Below, in pieces: positions 1-11,020 of a DNA stretch of 64,000 nt. The position numbers and the translations under genes are program-made. Positions within the stretch are counted from its first letter, which is position 1. Every line of letters starts with the position of its first letter. The stretch comes from Diphasiastrum complanatum. Its lineage: Eukaryota > Streptophyta > Lycopodiopsida > Lycopodiales > Lycopodiaceae. The stretch is from positions 54,088,965 to 54,152,964 of the forward strand of contig CM055104.1 in NCBI GenBank assembly GCA_029204225.1, written 5' to 3'. The notes beneath the pieces were generated by a model. The model made no database searches. It saw only the letters and a program-made list of their open reading frames with translations, and was not told the origin of the DNA.

Positions 1-439
1 CTCCATTTGATTTTCATCACCATGCAATGACGTCCAACGGTCCAATGAAGGGTGACGTTGCATCCAAGGAATGGACCCACCACCACTTTTGTGAGACAAA
101 ACTGCATCTCACTTCTCTCCACACCAACTTGGATTCAATTGAGTCACAAGTGTCGCTAGGCATGGGAAGGAATAACCTAAGCAACACTATGTGAAGACCA
201 ATAAGTTCTTAACCTAAATCACCAAGGCTTTTGAATGGACGATCAGGTCTACATAAAACAATGAAATAATTACATACAATGTAACACTTTCATGTATTCT
301 TTGTGACTAGCATAAATGTCACACCCAAATCTCATCAATGTTGATGCCAAATTTGTTCGCATCTCAAAGGGTGGCCTCTGCCTCTTCACGGTTGGCACAT
401 GACAAGATGAAAATCCAGTGTGTTGAGTGCTAACCATGT
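1..439. other. No recognisable gene
   Basis: Sequence of ordinary plant intergenic composition with no reading frame, LTR end or repeat that I recognise. The first recognisable residues of gypsy copy A appear only near 440-460, so this stretch is either the original insertion site or a decayed upstream part of that element. Confidence 0.5.
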
Positions 440-1381
440 CCAACCCACTGGTCTTTTACACATGCTGGTCGACATCATTTACTTTCTGGTATTGATTCCC
501 AGGGTGACTAGTTGGTTACCGGGAAGCAGTTTATGCGTAGCCTGCCAAAGGCTCAAGGTGCAGCTCTTTTTATCATTCAGAGTACATCAGTTGCTGCTCC
601 TCCTGCTCCATCCATGGGTCCTCTTTCTCAGGTGATTTCTGACTTATTGTATCGGTATTCTGTTGTCTTTTCAGAACCTACGTCTCTGCCACCATTACGA
701 GATGTCACCCACCATATTGATCTTATTCCTGGTGCTACCCCACCTTCTCGTGCTCCATATCATATGTCTAAAGCTGAACATGATGAGATTCAGCTCCAAA
801 TTGCTTCCCTTATACGTCAGGGCCTCATTGTTCCTAGCCATAGTCCTTTTGGTGCTCTTGTCCTCCTTGTTGCCAAAAATGATGGAACCAAACGCCTTTG
901 CATTGACTATCGTGCCTTAAACAAGCTGACTATCCGTAATCAGTATCCTATACCACACATGGATGACCTTTTTGATCAGCTTGGCACTTCTTCCATCTTT
1001 TCCAAAATTGACCTACGTTTTGGATACTACCAAATTAGGATGCGTCCTTCTGATGAGCATAAGACTGCATTTCGTACTCATTTGGGTTTGTATGAATTTC
1101 GCGTTCTTCCATTTGGTGTTCAGAATGGTCCACCAACATTTCAAAATGCTATGAATAATATTTTACGTCCTCTTTTAGCTATTTGTGTCTTAGTTTATTT
1201 TGATGACATTCTTGTTTTTAGTACTTCTTTGTCTAATCATGTAAAACATCTATCATCTGTGTTTGAATTACTTGTTAAGCATCAATTGTTCGCCAAATTG
1301 TCCAAATGTTCTTTTGTCGTGGCTGAAATTGAATTTTTGGGTTTTCTTATTTGTGGTGGACGTATTCGTCTTGATCCTCGG
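440..1381 (+). pseudogene. Ty3/gypsy copy A: protease tail and reverse transcriptase, left half
   Basis: The frame starts in the protease-RT linker (GKQFMRSLPKA, as in element E at 26.8 kb), has an in-frame TAG at 509-511 and then runs open from 512. The RT shows RLCIDYRALNK, FSKIDLRFGYYQIRM and the catalytic YFDDIL box, followed by LGFLICGG and LDPR. It breaks exactly at 1381, where LTR element N1 is inserted; the rest of the protein resumes at 7925 in the same frame. Gag, primer site and 5' LTR are missing on this side. The RT would copy element RNA to cDNA in virus-like particles, but this copy is dead. Family assignment is firm; the left boundary is approximate. Confidence 0.85.
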
Positions 1382-1877
1382 TGTCATGCCCATGACTGGT
1401 CTCGGGTAGCGTGTCTACGCTAGGGACCGGTAGACCGACAACCCGTAAGTTAATTGTGACTATAAGGGAATTGGGGCCCTTATGTGTACATGGTCATAAT
1501 TAATGGTTGTAGGCCTAAACACTTGCTGGTGAATTGGTATGGGTCTATCAGTGAGTCATTGGGAAACTGGATGACGTGGCCCAGATAGGCTGTAGAGGTG
1601 TCCAGTAAGGTGTCACAGTGCACTATTAGTGGTGCACGGGCCTTGGAAGGTATAAGTATACCTATTGGGCTCTCACTAGTGTATGCTTGATAGCATGACT
1701 GGTGGCAAGATGCTGCTGGTGTGATGCCTCATTTCTCTCTGAGTGATTGATCCATAGCTTGGGGGCTAGATCCGTTTGATCTAGGTTTGGTTGGGTTGGT
1801 TTGTCCACTATCAGGTTCCCTTGTGTTGCTTGTGATTGGCATGCTTAGAATAGGATCCTTGGATTGAGGACTTTATA
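1382..1877 (+). repeat. N1 5' LTR
   Basis: Starts TGTCATGCCCATGACTGG and ends CTTTATA. It is nearly identical to 7425-7919, with scattered substitutions and a 1-bp length difference. A TATA-like GGTATAAGTATACC lies near 1648-1661. The motif GGGGCTAGATC followed by GATCTAGG near 1760 is shared with the LTR at 34768-35284, so the two belong to related families. Confidence 0.93.
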
Positions 1878-1878
1878 T

Positions 1879-1891
1879 TGGTATCAGAGCC
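1879..1891 (+). other. N1 primer binding site (initiator tRNA-Met type)
   Basis: TGGTATCAGAGCC starts one base after the LTR end and is complementary to the 3' end of plant initiator tRNA-Met. It is the minus-strand priming site for reverse transcription. Confidence 0.9.
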
Positions 1892-2619
1892 AATTCTAAG
1901 CTTGTTTTGCCTTTGATTTGTGTTCATGAAGAAATCTCAAATTGTGAGAATTTTTCCGTTGTGTGATATGGAATCTCGACACTTTTTTGAGAATTCAATG
2001 GAGTATGCAACGAAGTGGTGAAATTGCGGATTATTCTTCCCGTGGATTTCTTTATTTGAAGTGTGATCGGTTGTGTGGTAAATGCACTACCAGGTATACA
2101 ATCGGTTCGATTTTTAGACACTTCATATTGGTTTTCAGGAAGTACATTTTCGATTTTCAATTCATTTATGTTGCCGTTTACTTCATTAGGGACACTTTTC
2201 CGTTAGCAACGGGATCAATAAGAGTGAATGATGATTTTTACGGCTTTTTGTTCATTACACAGTGATTTAGGTGGTTTTGTTGGCTGTCTTTTGCTTTTTA
2301 TTGAGCCAGTTTGGACTTGAATCAGAGAAAAAGCAAGGAAAGAAACACAAAAAAGACTAATCACTGGTGGTGAGTGTTGGTGATGATTGACAGGTTTGCA
2401 TGGGTGCTTACTGTGGAGTCACAGGCTTATGCTTCATTTTCCAGCAACCTAACAGTTTCTTTTGCAGGGTTAAGTGCCTGTAAAGCCATTCTTGAGGATG
2501 GTTGGGTTCAGATTAAATGACTGTTTTGGAAAGTGGTTGTTAATGCCTGCAAAAACAAGGGTTTCTGAAAACTTTTGGCAGCATAACTGCTGTTTTTCAT
2601 GCACATTGAAGCAAAACCC

Positions 2620-2741
2620 TGCAAAATCTTGTATTAAAACCATTGCTTTTGTTGGAAACAAGTAATACATGTAAAGCTAATGCAAAATCTTGTATTAAAA
2701 CCATTGCTTTTGTTGGAAACAAGTAATACATGTAAAGCTAA
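2620..2741 (+). repeat. Perfect 61-bp tandem duplication
   Basis: The unit beginning TGCAAAATCTTGTATTAAAA occupies 2620-2680 and is repeated without a visible mismatch at 2681-2741. It lies in the non-coding leader of N1, so it arose in the element or after insertion. The absence of divergence suggests it is recent. Confidence 0.95.
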
Positions 2742-2928
2742 CTGTAAATCGCTGCAAAGGCAGTGATAATCTGCAAAGAACAGCAGATGGGTAGTGTTTT
2801 TTACTTCCTGCATGATAAAAGCTAAAGAACTGTTGGTAAAATTCAGAAATGTGAAAAAACAAAAGCTAGGAGCCACTGGAAATACGCCCTCTTCCAAACC
2901 CCGATACCTGCAAAACATGGATGGGCGC

Positions 2929-2960
<32 letters not shown>

Positions 2961-5900
2961 GCACGCGCGCGCGCGGGCGGATACCCTGGTAGCTCTCTGG
3001 TAGCTCTCTGTTCGGGAGTTTCTGGAATCCCGTGTATCGCGCGATCAGGCCGTGGGAAGGTGCCCGAGGAGGGGAGAATAGTTGAAAGGAAGAGAGGGGG
3101 CGGGGTAGGTGTCCCTGTGAACTTAAAGTTTACAATTATTAAACTTAAAGTTTGTATGCATGTTGGTTGGTAGGGGTAAAGGGGAGGAGGGCCGGGGCCG
3201 GTAGGGGCCTGGTGAGGTTTTTTGTTTTTCATTCTTTTAGATATTCCATGGGCTATATATAGTCATTTCAGACTATGTTTTTTATGGAATGCAGTTAAGG
3301 CACTTGTGAAATATCAATGGCTTAAAAATTCATGTGAATTAGATTTCGATGAGTGAAGTGGTTTTTTTCGCAAATTTGTTGCACAAATCCATTTTGCATA
3401 ATCATTGGTATACATTCTATAAGCACGGTATTGTCCACTAAAGTAGTTTTTTTTGGACATTGCTCTATTAGAAAATTATATCGGTAATGAGTTCAACCGA
3501 ACGTAAAAATTTTTAGTTTTTTTGCAAATGGTGGAAATGAAATTCTTGTAAGGGGTGGCAAATGAAAATTCGCTCGGCATCACTCGACTGTGTTGACCCC
3601 CTAAAATATTAAACACATGGTTGCAAAGTTTTGACCATTGTGTGTGGGAATTTCATTTAGGCAATAAACAAAAAAAAAAAAACTTAATGCAAAATCTATT
3701 CAACAATTAGTCATTGTGATTTACAACTTGGGCTAACAACCGAAAATTTATTCCGACGATTGAAAGCCATGATTGGATAAATCATTGGCCAAAGCTACTT
3801 TAGTTTGCACAACGTCCCAGAATAAAAAAATGAATTTCGTCGGTTTTTTACTTTGGGTAAGGCCTCCTCGTGGTGGAGGACGCAACCCATAGAATTGTGA
3901 TTGGGCTGAATTTCTGGAGGAATTCCGTAAGGCTTTTCACAATTGACGAATTGGATTCACTTTGATTAACTGTTGTGGGCAATCGAGAATGTGAATTCTT
4001 GGATTTTTTTTGGCCAAGGTGTCATTTTTTCAAAAATCATGCACGGCCAGAAAGGACCCAGAAGCCTAAGATGGAAATTGGAATGGAACGAAAAAGTTGT
4101 TTCTTGATGTGCTTAAAGCAGTGGGCGTACCAACACTATTTGTTGTTAAGAACAAGAAAAAGCCGGTTCATTCTGCCCCATTTCTAAATCTGTCACTGTG
4201 AGTCTTACGATGACCGTAAAGATTATGAAACGGAGCGAAAGTATGTTTGTTTGAGTGAAGTTGGAATTTTTTTTATAAATCCCGAAAACTTCATATAATT
4301 GTACTATTTATCTAACACTTTGATCAGGAAGTGGAGGGCCTTCATGGAGGAAGAACCTGTGGTATGGGACGCAGGCAATTCCAAAATGAAGATCTAAAAC
4401 TAACTGGATCTGTTGACCATAGTATGGCCGTAAGTCTTAGTGATACCAAATACTATCGCTCTTAAAACGGGTGTTTTGTCGGAAATTTGAGATATTGGTC
4501 ATGACCCCCTTTTTGGATATCTCAAATTTACAAAACCGGAAACCCAGCAAGCTATTTCTTTATAGAAGATATATTGGTGAATTTCTTAACACATGAATTA
4601 ACCCGCTTTTTTGTGATTCCTTGGAAGGTAATTCTGATTACCCGTCGACCATGGATGATGTCACAGAAATGGTTAATGAAATCGTTTTCTAAATTTGTTT
4701 GCTCTACTTGAATCTTCAGGTAATCCTTTTTTGATTTACGGGTCAATTCTCAAGCTTGGTATTAATGACAATCTTTTGTTAAAGTCATTGTGTTGGGACA
4801 TCATTGGTATTTACTTACAATAATGCAACACTTTTTTTGGCTTTCAAGATTTTCTCAGATCTCTTCTTAGACTCTTCTCCTAGGCAAATCTCAAATGATC
4901 TGCACCCCTTAGAAACTCGTGTGTTTCCTGTTAAAAAGGGGGAGAAGTAGGAAGAAAAGAGAATTATCAAGGAGAAACACCGGTCAAAGATTCAAGGTGG
5001 AATCTGTTATATCGATGATGGACCTGTTTTATGAATCAGAAACGATAGGATATTTAGATATTACAGAAAACCTTTATGGATTATAGTAGATTTGTGGTTT
5101 GAAGATTTAAGGGAGTAAATTTAGAAAGTACTCTTGCGGTAGAAAAGTGGCTGATAACGAGTCCGATTGATTTGTGTCAGAACTTGGAATTCTATTGCAA
5201 GATAGGTGTTTGTTGAAAATTGTTCCTTGCTGGAAGCAATCAACTTGATCTTAGTATGGATTGAGATCCGTGGGTTGATGCAAGGGAAGAAATTCATGCT
5301 AACAATATATTCTTTTGAGTAGTCTCCAGTTGAGATTTTGGATGTGAAATAGCACTCTTTGAGAAATATTCTCTCTTAGAGGATAACCAAGTTACAGGAT
5401 TCTCGGTTATGAAAGTGTTGTGTACAGATCAGAAGTTATCTGTAGAGATATGCTATGTAGTGAATCTTTGTGGGATCATTAAAATCTTTTGAACAAACTT
5501 TTAATCTTGCGGATCTACAAAGTATTTATTTGCATGCATAAACTGGTTGTTGGTACATAGGCATATTGATGAGAGTTGTGTTTGAAACAATTTCTCGCTG
5601 GGTTATAGTAATTTCTCATTGAGAGTTGCTTATTAACCTAGGATTGATCTAGAATCAGATTAAATGTGGTGTTTTGGTACCACACCTAGACATTTAAATA
5701 TTTTCTAAATCTGATACAGCTAACCAAGTCAGAAGCGTTACTTCAGAGTTAGTTGTGGTAAATCAACAATAGAAATCTTACTTATGGATATTATTGTTGA
5801 AATGTATTGCTTATAAGTCACATCGTCTATGAGTCATTTTGGATTCGTTTATAGATGTGTGTGCATAGAATACACGAAAACTTTTGGGACTTATCTTTTC

Positions 5901-6229
5901 CCGTTCGGAAAGGATGGAATGCTATCCCGGAAGACTCGGGAGAGTTGGATAGTTGTTTGCCAAAAGTTAGAATTTCTCGTAATGAGGTTCCGATGAATCT
6001 TAAGTTATTCTAGATTCGAACTTAAGAGGAAAATCTAGACGTATTCTAAATGGGGACCCTAACTTTGGAATGACACTTTGTGCCATGTCTAAAGTAAGGG
6101 CCTTTTTTTAGATTACAACTCTTATATTGGCACCGTGTGTGAGTTGTAAAAGTCCAGAACTTTCCAGATGGAAAGGACTTTGTGAATAGCTCATGTGTCT
6201 TTTAAGAATTGTAATACACTCTTATGATG
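2742..6229. other. N1 interior without recognisable coding sequence
   Basis: About 3.5 kb where gag, protease and RT of a gypsy element would be expected. I see no conserved motif in any frame, only short chance ORFs. It includes a CT/GC microsatellite at 2934-2976, a poly-A run near 3670 and AT-rich tracts. Either it is coding sequence decayed beyond recognition or non-coding filler of a non-autonomous element. Confidence 0.5.
2934..2976. repeat. Compound microsatellite (TC)n then (GC)n
   Basis: About thirteen TC units (2934-2960) are followed by GCACGCGCGCGCGCGG. The apparent reading frames across it (Ser-Leu or Arg-Glu repeats) are artefacts of the repeat. Confidence 0.9.
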
Positions 6230-7390
6230 TGGTATGGTCTCGGAAATGTGGAGAGTTGGGATTGGTGCATCATAACTCAGATTCTAGGAAATACCTAATC
6301 CATAGGAGAGAACCGTATTCATACCCCGGATGAATAAACAGGTTAGTAGAATTTTGGTACGACTGATCACCTTACCAAATCGACTATGTTTATTCGGGTA
6401 TAGACCAAGAAGTTATAGAGTGTCTGTTCAGGCTTTGCGGATTACCAAAGTGACATTATGAACATTCGCGATTCGAAGTTCACGGGTCGCTTTCGGTGGC
6501 CGTATTTGCTAAACTAGAGATGACTCTGAACTTAAAGTTTTTCTACTTATTGGTGGTTGCCTTCTTTTATTGAGTATAGGATGAGAATCCGATAAATTAT
6601 GATTGACAAATCATAGTTCAGATTCTAGTTATACTTTATTGTTTAAAAGAAAGGATTACCTGGGTGATCAGAAGATCAGTTAAGATATGTATTCATATTT
6701 TTTTAACAACCTCCTCGGAGAGGAAGTTATCCTTGATGGAGATTGAGTTATAGTAAGCATTTGACTACCGGTTATAGCCCGTGCGTGCTTACGTATAGTT
6801 TTTAACCTATATCACCCATTGCGGTAGAGACTCGGACGTTCAAAGTTCAGAGAATAGCAGATTTCCTACATGATATGCAGAAAATGCTACGGATTGAACG
6901 TGAGAATATCTAGAGTACCCAGGATGGGGACCGACATTATGCAAGTCTGAAAAGATCACCAAGAGACTTCCAAGTCGGGGATTGGGTATTTTTTGAGAAT
7001 CTCGATGGATTCAAGTGTAATGCGTACCGGCTAGCATTACTAATCGTCCCCTAGATATAGAGGACCGTATAAGATCTTGAAAAAGATCGGATCCTTAGCT
7101 TACCAATCGGAACTCCCGGATGAATCTCAAGTGCATCCCGTATTTCACGTAAGCCATCTCTGAAAGAGTCTACGTGAAGGAGGGCATCTTAGATCTGGAG
7201 ATCGATTGGACCTGTTGGATGAATCATCGGGTGTGTCTCCGCTTGAACCCGGAAAGATCTTGGATACAAGAACTAAACGATTGTGAAATCATATAGTTAC
7301 CAATCATCTGGTTCGATGGAAGGGATGTACAGACGATGACGATTCTTCGAAACAGGAAGGAAACTTAACGATGAACTTTCCCAGTTTTAA
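6230..7390 (+). pseudogene. N1 integrase and C-terminal remnants
   Basis: Pieces of a gypsy integrase survive in shifting frames. Around 6458-6493 the frame reads MNIRDSKFTGRF, the second catalytic-Asp block. Around 6950-7000 DFQVGDWVF and around 7060-7160 the block YKILKKIGS, LAYQLELPDE and HPVFHVSHL match the conserved C-terminal region that precedes a chromodomain. HLVRWKGC near 7305-7325 is the chromodomain strand itself, but the following tryptophan-glutamate core is spoiled. Many stops and frameshifts show it is dead. Clade: chromovirus-like Ty3/gypsy. Confidence 0.75.
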
Positions 7391-7412
7391 GTTCTGAGGA
7401 CAAAAGTTGAAT

Positions 7413-7424
7413 AAGGGGGAAGAA
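7413..7424 (+). other. N1 polypurine tract
   Basis: AAGGGGGAAGAA lies directly against the start of the 3' LTR, where plus-strand DNA synthesis is primed. Confidence 0.85.
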
Positions 7425-7919
7425 TGTCATGCCCATGACTGGTCTTGGGTAGCGTGTCTACGCTAGGGACCGGTAGACCGACAACCCGTAAGTTAATTGT
7501 GACTATAAGGGAATTGGGGCCCTTATGTGTACATGGTCATAATTAATGGTTATAGGCCTAAACACTTGATGGTGGATTGGTATGGGTCTATCAGTGAGTC
7601 ATTGGGAAACTGGATGACGTGGCCCAGATAGGCTGTAGAGGTGTCCAGTAAGGTGTCACAATGCACTACTAGTGGTACATGGGCTTGGAAGGTATAAGTA
7701 TACCTATTGGGCTCTCACTAGTGTATGCTTGATAGCATGACTGGTGGCAGGATGCTGCTGGTGTGATGCCTCATTTCTCTCTGAGTGATTGATCCATAGC
7801 TTGGGGGCTAGATCCGTTCGATCTAGGTTTGGTTGGGTTGGTTTGTCCACCATCAGGTTCCCTTGTGTTGCTTGTGATTGGCATGCTTAGAATAGGATCC
7901 TTGGATTGAGGACTTTATA
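7425..7919 (+). repeat. N1 3' LTR
   Basis: Copy of 1382-1877, TGTCATG to CTTTATA, followed by target duplication CTCAG (7920-7924) and then by the host gypsy frame. Confidence 0.93.
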
Positions 7920-9936
7920 CTCAGAAAGTTCAAGCTATTGAGAATTGGCCTGTCCCAACCGATGTTCATTCTGTTCATATGTTTTTAGGTATGGCAACTC
8001 ATCTTCGTTAGTCTGTTAAGTATTTTGCCACTGTGGCTGCTCCGCTTCATTCATTACTAAAGAAGTCTCATACCTTTGTTTGGACTTCTGAGTGTCAAAC
8101 TGCTTTTGATGCTTTACGTCATGCCATTGTTTCTGCTACTGTTATGTGTCTCCCCCAGTTTGATCAGCGTTTTATTGTTGAGACTGATGCTAGTCCTATT
8201 GGTTTAGGCGCTCTTCTACGTCAATCTGAGTGTGTTATTGCTTATGAGTCTCGTCGTTTGCACTCTTATGAGCAACGTTACTCTTTGTACATGAAAAAGA
8301 GCTACTTGCTGTCATCTATGCTCTTAAGAAATGGCGCCATTATTTGTATCGTGTTCCATTTGATATTATTACTGTCATCAGTCTCTCCGTTATCTTTTTC
8401 TCAGCGTGATCTTAGTGATCGTCAATATCGTTGGTTACAATTTTTGATATTTTGTATCGTCTAGGCAAGGCAAACACGGTAGCTAATGCTTTATCTCGTC
8501 TTCCTGCATTGTTACATAATATTGTTGCTTCAGTTCCTTCTTGGTTTGATGATTTACCGGCCGCATATTTGTCTTGTCTGACTTTTCTAAGTTTATCGTA
8601 CTCGTCCCCTTTCGTCCTCAGTTGTTGTCTGATGCTCATGCTTCCCCTATTGGTGGCCATTTTGGTTTTCAGAAGTGCATGTCTTAAGGACCATTTCTAT
8701 TGGCCATCCATGAAGTCTGCGCTAGCCCATCTTATTCGTGATTGTCCTTTTTGTGCCCGTAGTAAATATTCCCGTGCTAAGTTCGCTGGTTTGCTCCACA
8801 GTTGGCCCATTCCTCATCGCCAATGGATGGATATTTCTATGGACTTTATCCTTGGTCTTCCTCATACCCGCCGTGGTCATGACTCTTGTATGCTGGTGGT
8901 GGATCGGTTCTCAAAATAGGCACACTTTAGATTGGTCCGCAGTACTATTACAGCTGAGTAGTGTGCACGTCTTTTTGTATCAGAGATTTCTCGCCTGCAT
9001 GGTATGCCACGTACTATTCTATTTGATCGGGATAGTAAATTTATGTCTACATTCTGGATAGAGCTTATGTGTATTTTGGATGTACTGGGCACTGCATATC
9101 ATTCTACTGCTGATGGGCAGACTGAGGTCCTTAATCGGATCCTTGAGTATTACCTTCGACATTTTGTTTCTCCATTCGGGAAGGATTGGGATCAGCATTT
9201 ATATTTGGCAGAGTATAGCTATAATAGCTCTATTAGTACCAGCACTGGAGTTTCACCTTTCTTATTGGCTCATGGGTATGCTGCACTTTTGCCAGAGGTG
9301 CCTCTTCCTCCTGATGATACACCAGTTACCATTGCTTCTTTTTTATCCGGTGCTCGCGAGCTTATTGCTAAGACTACTACTCACTTACACCAGGTTTAGC
9401 AGCGCTATTAGACTTCTGTTGATTGTCATCGCCGTCATGTTGAGTTTCAGGTTGGTGATATGGTTTACTTCCGATTACGCTTTGCACGTCATCACTTTGT
9501 TCAGGGCCACACTTCTACTGAGAAGCTTGCACCATGCTATTATGGGCCTTACTGTATCTTGGATCGCCCCAGCCTTGTTACGTACCGGCGGTTATAGTTG
9601 CCTGATTCTACACGAGCCTGTGATACCTTTCATGTTAGCCTTTTACGAGCTGCCATTGAGGATGATGCTCCTCGCGATCTCACATTTCCAATAGAGCCAG
9701 AGCTGTTCTCGTTTCTGCCAGCTGCCATCCATCAGGTTCGCCTTCAGTATAGTCGACGTCGTAGGCAGGTTCAGTTTTTAGTACAGTGGGATGGTCGTCC
9801 TCTTGAGGAGGCCACTTGGGAGCCTATTGATGTCTTTTATCATACACCATTATTGGCAGAGCAGGCTCGAGCCCTCATGGCATTAGTTCTCTCCTCTATT
9901 ACAAATGTCATTGTAGATGTTCTCTCTACTTCATGA
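7920..9936 (+). pseudogene. Ty3/gypsy copy A: RNase H, integrase and chromodomain, right half
   Basis: Continues the RT interrupted at 1381. The first codons after the target site encode the thumb/connection (IENWPVPTDVHSVHMFLGM), then RNase H (FIVETDASPIGLGALLRQ, about 8163-8225). Integrase shows HASPIGGHFGF and CPFCARSKYSR (zinc domain), ISMDFILGL, ILFDRDSKF and DGQTEVLNRILEYYLRH (the D, D, E positions), about 8630-9160. A C-terminal segment at 9598-9936 contains VQFLVQWDGRPLEEATWEP, a chromodomain-like module that would target integration to chromatin. Several stops and frameshifts (for example TAG after THLR near 8010, frame change near 8460 and 9400-9600) make it non-functional. Confidence 0.88.
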
Positions 9937-10162
9937 TTTGGCTAGCTATGACTATTCTTTTATGTTTTGTTTGTAGTATTTGCTTAGTACTTTATTTACA
10001 CAGTTACCATACTTTTGGGGTATCTGTTGTGACGACTTATGTCCTCTCCATCAGTATTTCCATTAGTTCGTGATTTTTCAGTATCTAGCATGCTTACCTT
10101 ATTGTTCTAGATAGTCATTATGCTTGTTAGCCGATGGAAGGCTTTGTTTTTCTGCAGGGGAG
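9937..10162 (+). other. Copy A 3' untranslated region and polypurine tract
   Basis: Non-coding tail between the chromodomain stop and the LTR. It ends in the purine-rich CAGGGGAG directly before the LTR start at 10163, acting as polypurine tract. Confidence 0.6.
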
Positions 10163-10249
10163 AGTTATGGACTTGGCTCATTACATTCGCCGCGTCCATT
10201 CTTTTATTCATGCATAAACAGGCCTAAGGGCCCTTTTTTATTCATATAC
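10163..10249 (+). repeat. Truncated 3' LTR of copy A
   Basis: The 87 bp from AGTTATGGACTTGGCTCA to TTCATATAC match, in inverse orientation, the first part of the LTR at 11021-11392 with only a few differences. The LTR stops abruptly at 10249, where minus-strand gag sequence begins. Confidence 0.85.
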
Positions 10250-10619
10250 GAAAAGTAGGCCATATATGTAATCCCTCACGAGTAGGCTCAGAGCGATAGA
10301 CACGCCACCAAGTCTGAGCTCGACCATCTAAATGTAATGCAGCCAACTGCACTTTCTGGATTTCAGTCTTGGAATACATAAGAAAATAGGTCTCTAACTT
10401 AGAGAACCACTTTTCCAAGATATTCTCATCAGATGAACCAGAATAAGTAGTAAGCTGGATGTGATCACAAAAATCACGAGCAAAATGAGGCTCAGGAGTA
10501 CCTGAAAAAGTAGGAGAAGGAAATCCTGGTGGTGCGGAGGGAAATCCAGGTGTTGATACAGAAGACCCGAAAGGAGACCCATAAGGACTAGCACTATATG
10601 AAGGGACCTCCTGAAGCAC
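10250..10619 (-). pseudogene. Inverted gag fragment B (same gypsy family)
   Basis: A minus-strand frame of 125 codons encodes a Pro/Ser-rich N-terminus, then IQLTTYSGSSDENILEKWF, LETYFLMYSKTEIQKVQLAA and RAQTWWRVYR, the capsid-type retrotransposon gag core also seen in element E at 28.0-28.2 kb. The protein would form the virus-like particle. The frame ends at the LTR junction near 10250 and loses the C-terminal half and zinc knuckle. With the leader and LTR to its right it forms a proper 5' element end, but in head-to-head orientation to copy A. Confidence 0.8.
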
Positions 10620-10675
10620 CTCCTGAAGATGGAGATGGAGTAGGAGCAGGCGTACTCAAAGTAGGAAATAAAGGG

Positions 10676-11006
10676 TGCAGCGTTGGACAGCCTCCAATCA
10701 ATATAAAAAATGGACAGCAAATAGGTGACGAAAAGTGTCGAAAATGATGAGGTAATAGGGCACTGGACAGCAGCTACCAAATCTGCAAAAACAATGAAAA
10801 TCTGCTGAAAAAATCGACGAAAGTGATGGGTTAGTTGGGCGTTGGACAGCCTCCACCAACAGTGCAAAAAATGATGAAGAAATTGTCAAAAGTGATGGGC
10901 AGTAGGGCGCTGGACAGCCACCACCAATCTGCAAAAAATGACGGAGAAAATCGATGAAAGTGATGGGTGGTAGGGCGCTGGACAGCCTCCACCAATCTGC
11001 AGGAAA
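10676..11006 (-). repeat. Tandem repeats in the gypsy leader (about 67-80 bp period)
   Basis: Five imperfect units are marked by the core GG(G)CRYTGGACAGCCTCCA at about 10680, 10760, 10838, 10905 and 10973, with spacing 80, 78, 67 and 68 bp. They lie between primer site and gag of fragment B. Element E carries the same core at least twice (28724 and 28792, 68 bp apart) in the same leader position, so the array is an ancestral leader feature. Confidence 0.85.
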
Positions 11007-11020
11007 GTGCTCTGATACCA
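11007..11020 (-). other. Primer binding site of fragment B (initiator tRNA-Met)
   Basis: On the minus strand TGGTATCAGAGCAC immediately follows the LTR end. It matches the site of element E at 29205-29217. Confidence 0.88.

Larger units (their letters stand above)
1382..7919 (+). mobile_element. N1: complete nested LTR retrotransposon (decayed Ty3/gypsy)
   Basis: Two direct LTRs of 496 and 495 bp flank a 5.5-kb interior. The left LTR is followed by an initiator-Met primer site and the right one is preceded by a polypurine tract. The 5-bp flanks are CTCGG (1377-1381) and CTCAG (7920-7924), a target duplication with one mismatch. The host gypsy RT frame stops at the left flank and resumes after the right one, which proves the insertion. 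The interior has no long ORF, but its 3' third still shows gypsy integrase and chromodomain-like residues. The two LTRs differ at only a few positions although the interior is degenerate, so this was probably a non-autonomous copy mobilised in trans. Confidence 0.93.

Noticed and set aside
1879-1891. Possible tRNA gene fragments (TGGTATCAGAGC words)
   Set aside because: Each lies next to an LTR end and is the complement of only the tRNA 3' end. No cloverleaf or promoter boxes are present.
2843-3232. Proline-rich 129-codon minus-strand frame
   Set aside because: Much of it is produced by the CT/GC microsatellite and GC-rich flanks in the N1 leader; no conserved domain.
8412-8660. Minus-strand frames opposite gypsy pol (also 9080-9694 plus and 24335-26101 minus)
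   Set aside because: They are shadow frames of conserved pol sequence in other frames, with leucine-rich artefactual composition.
10676-11006. Regularly spaced repeats resembling a CRISPR array
   Set aside because: Units are imperfect, the whole unit is similar rather than a short repeat with unique spacers, and the location is a retrotransposon leader in a plant genome.
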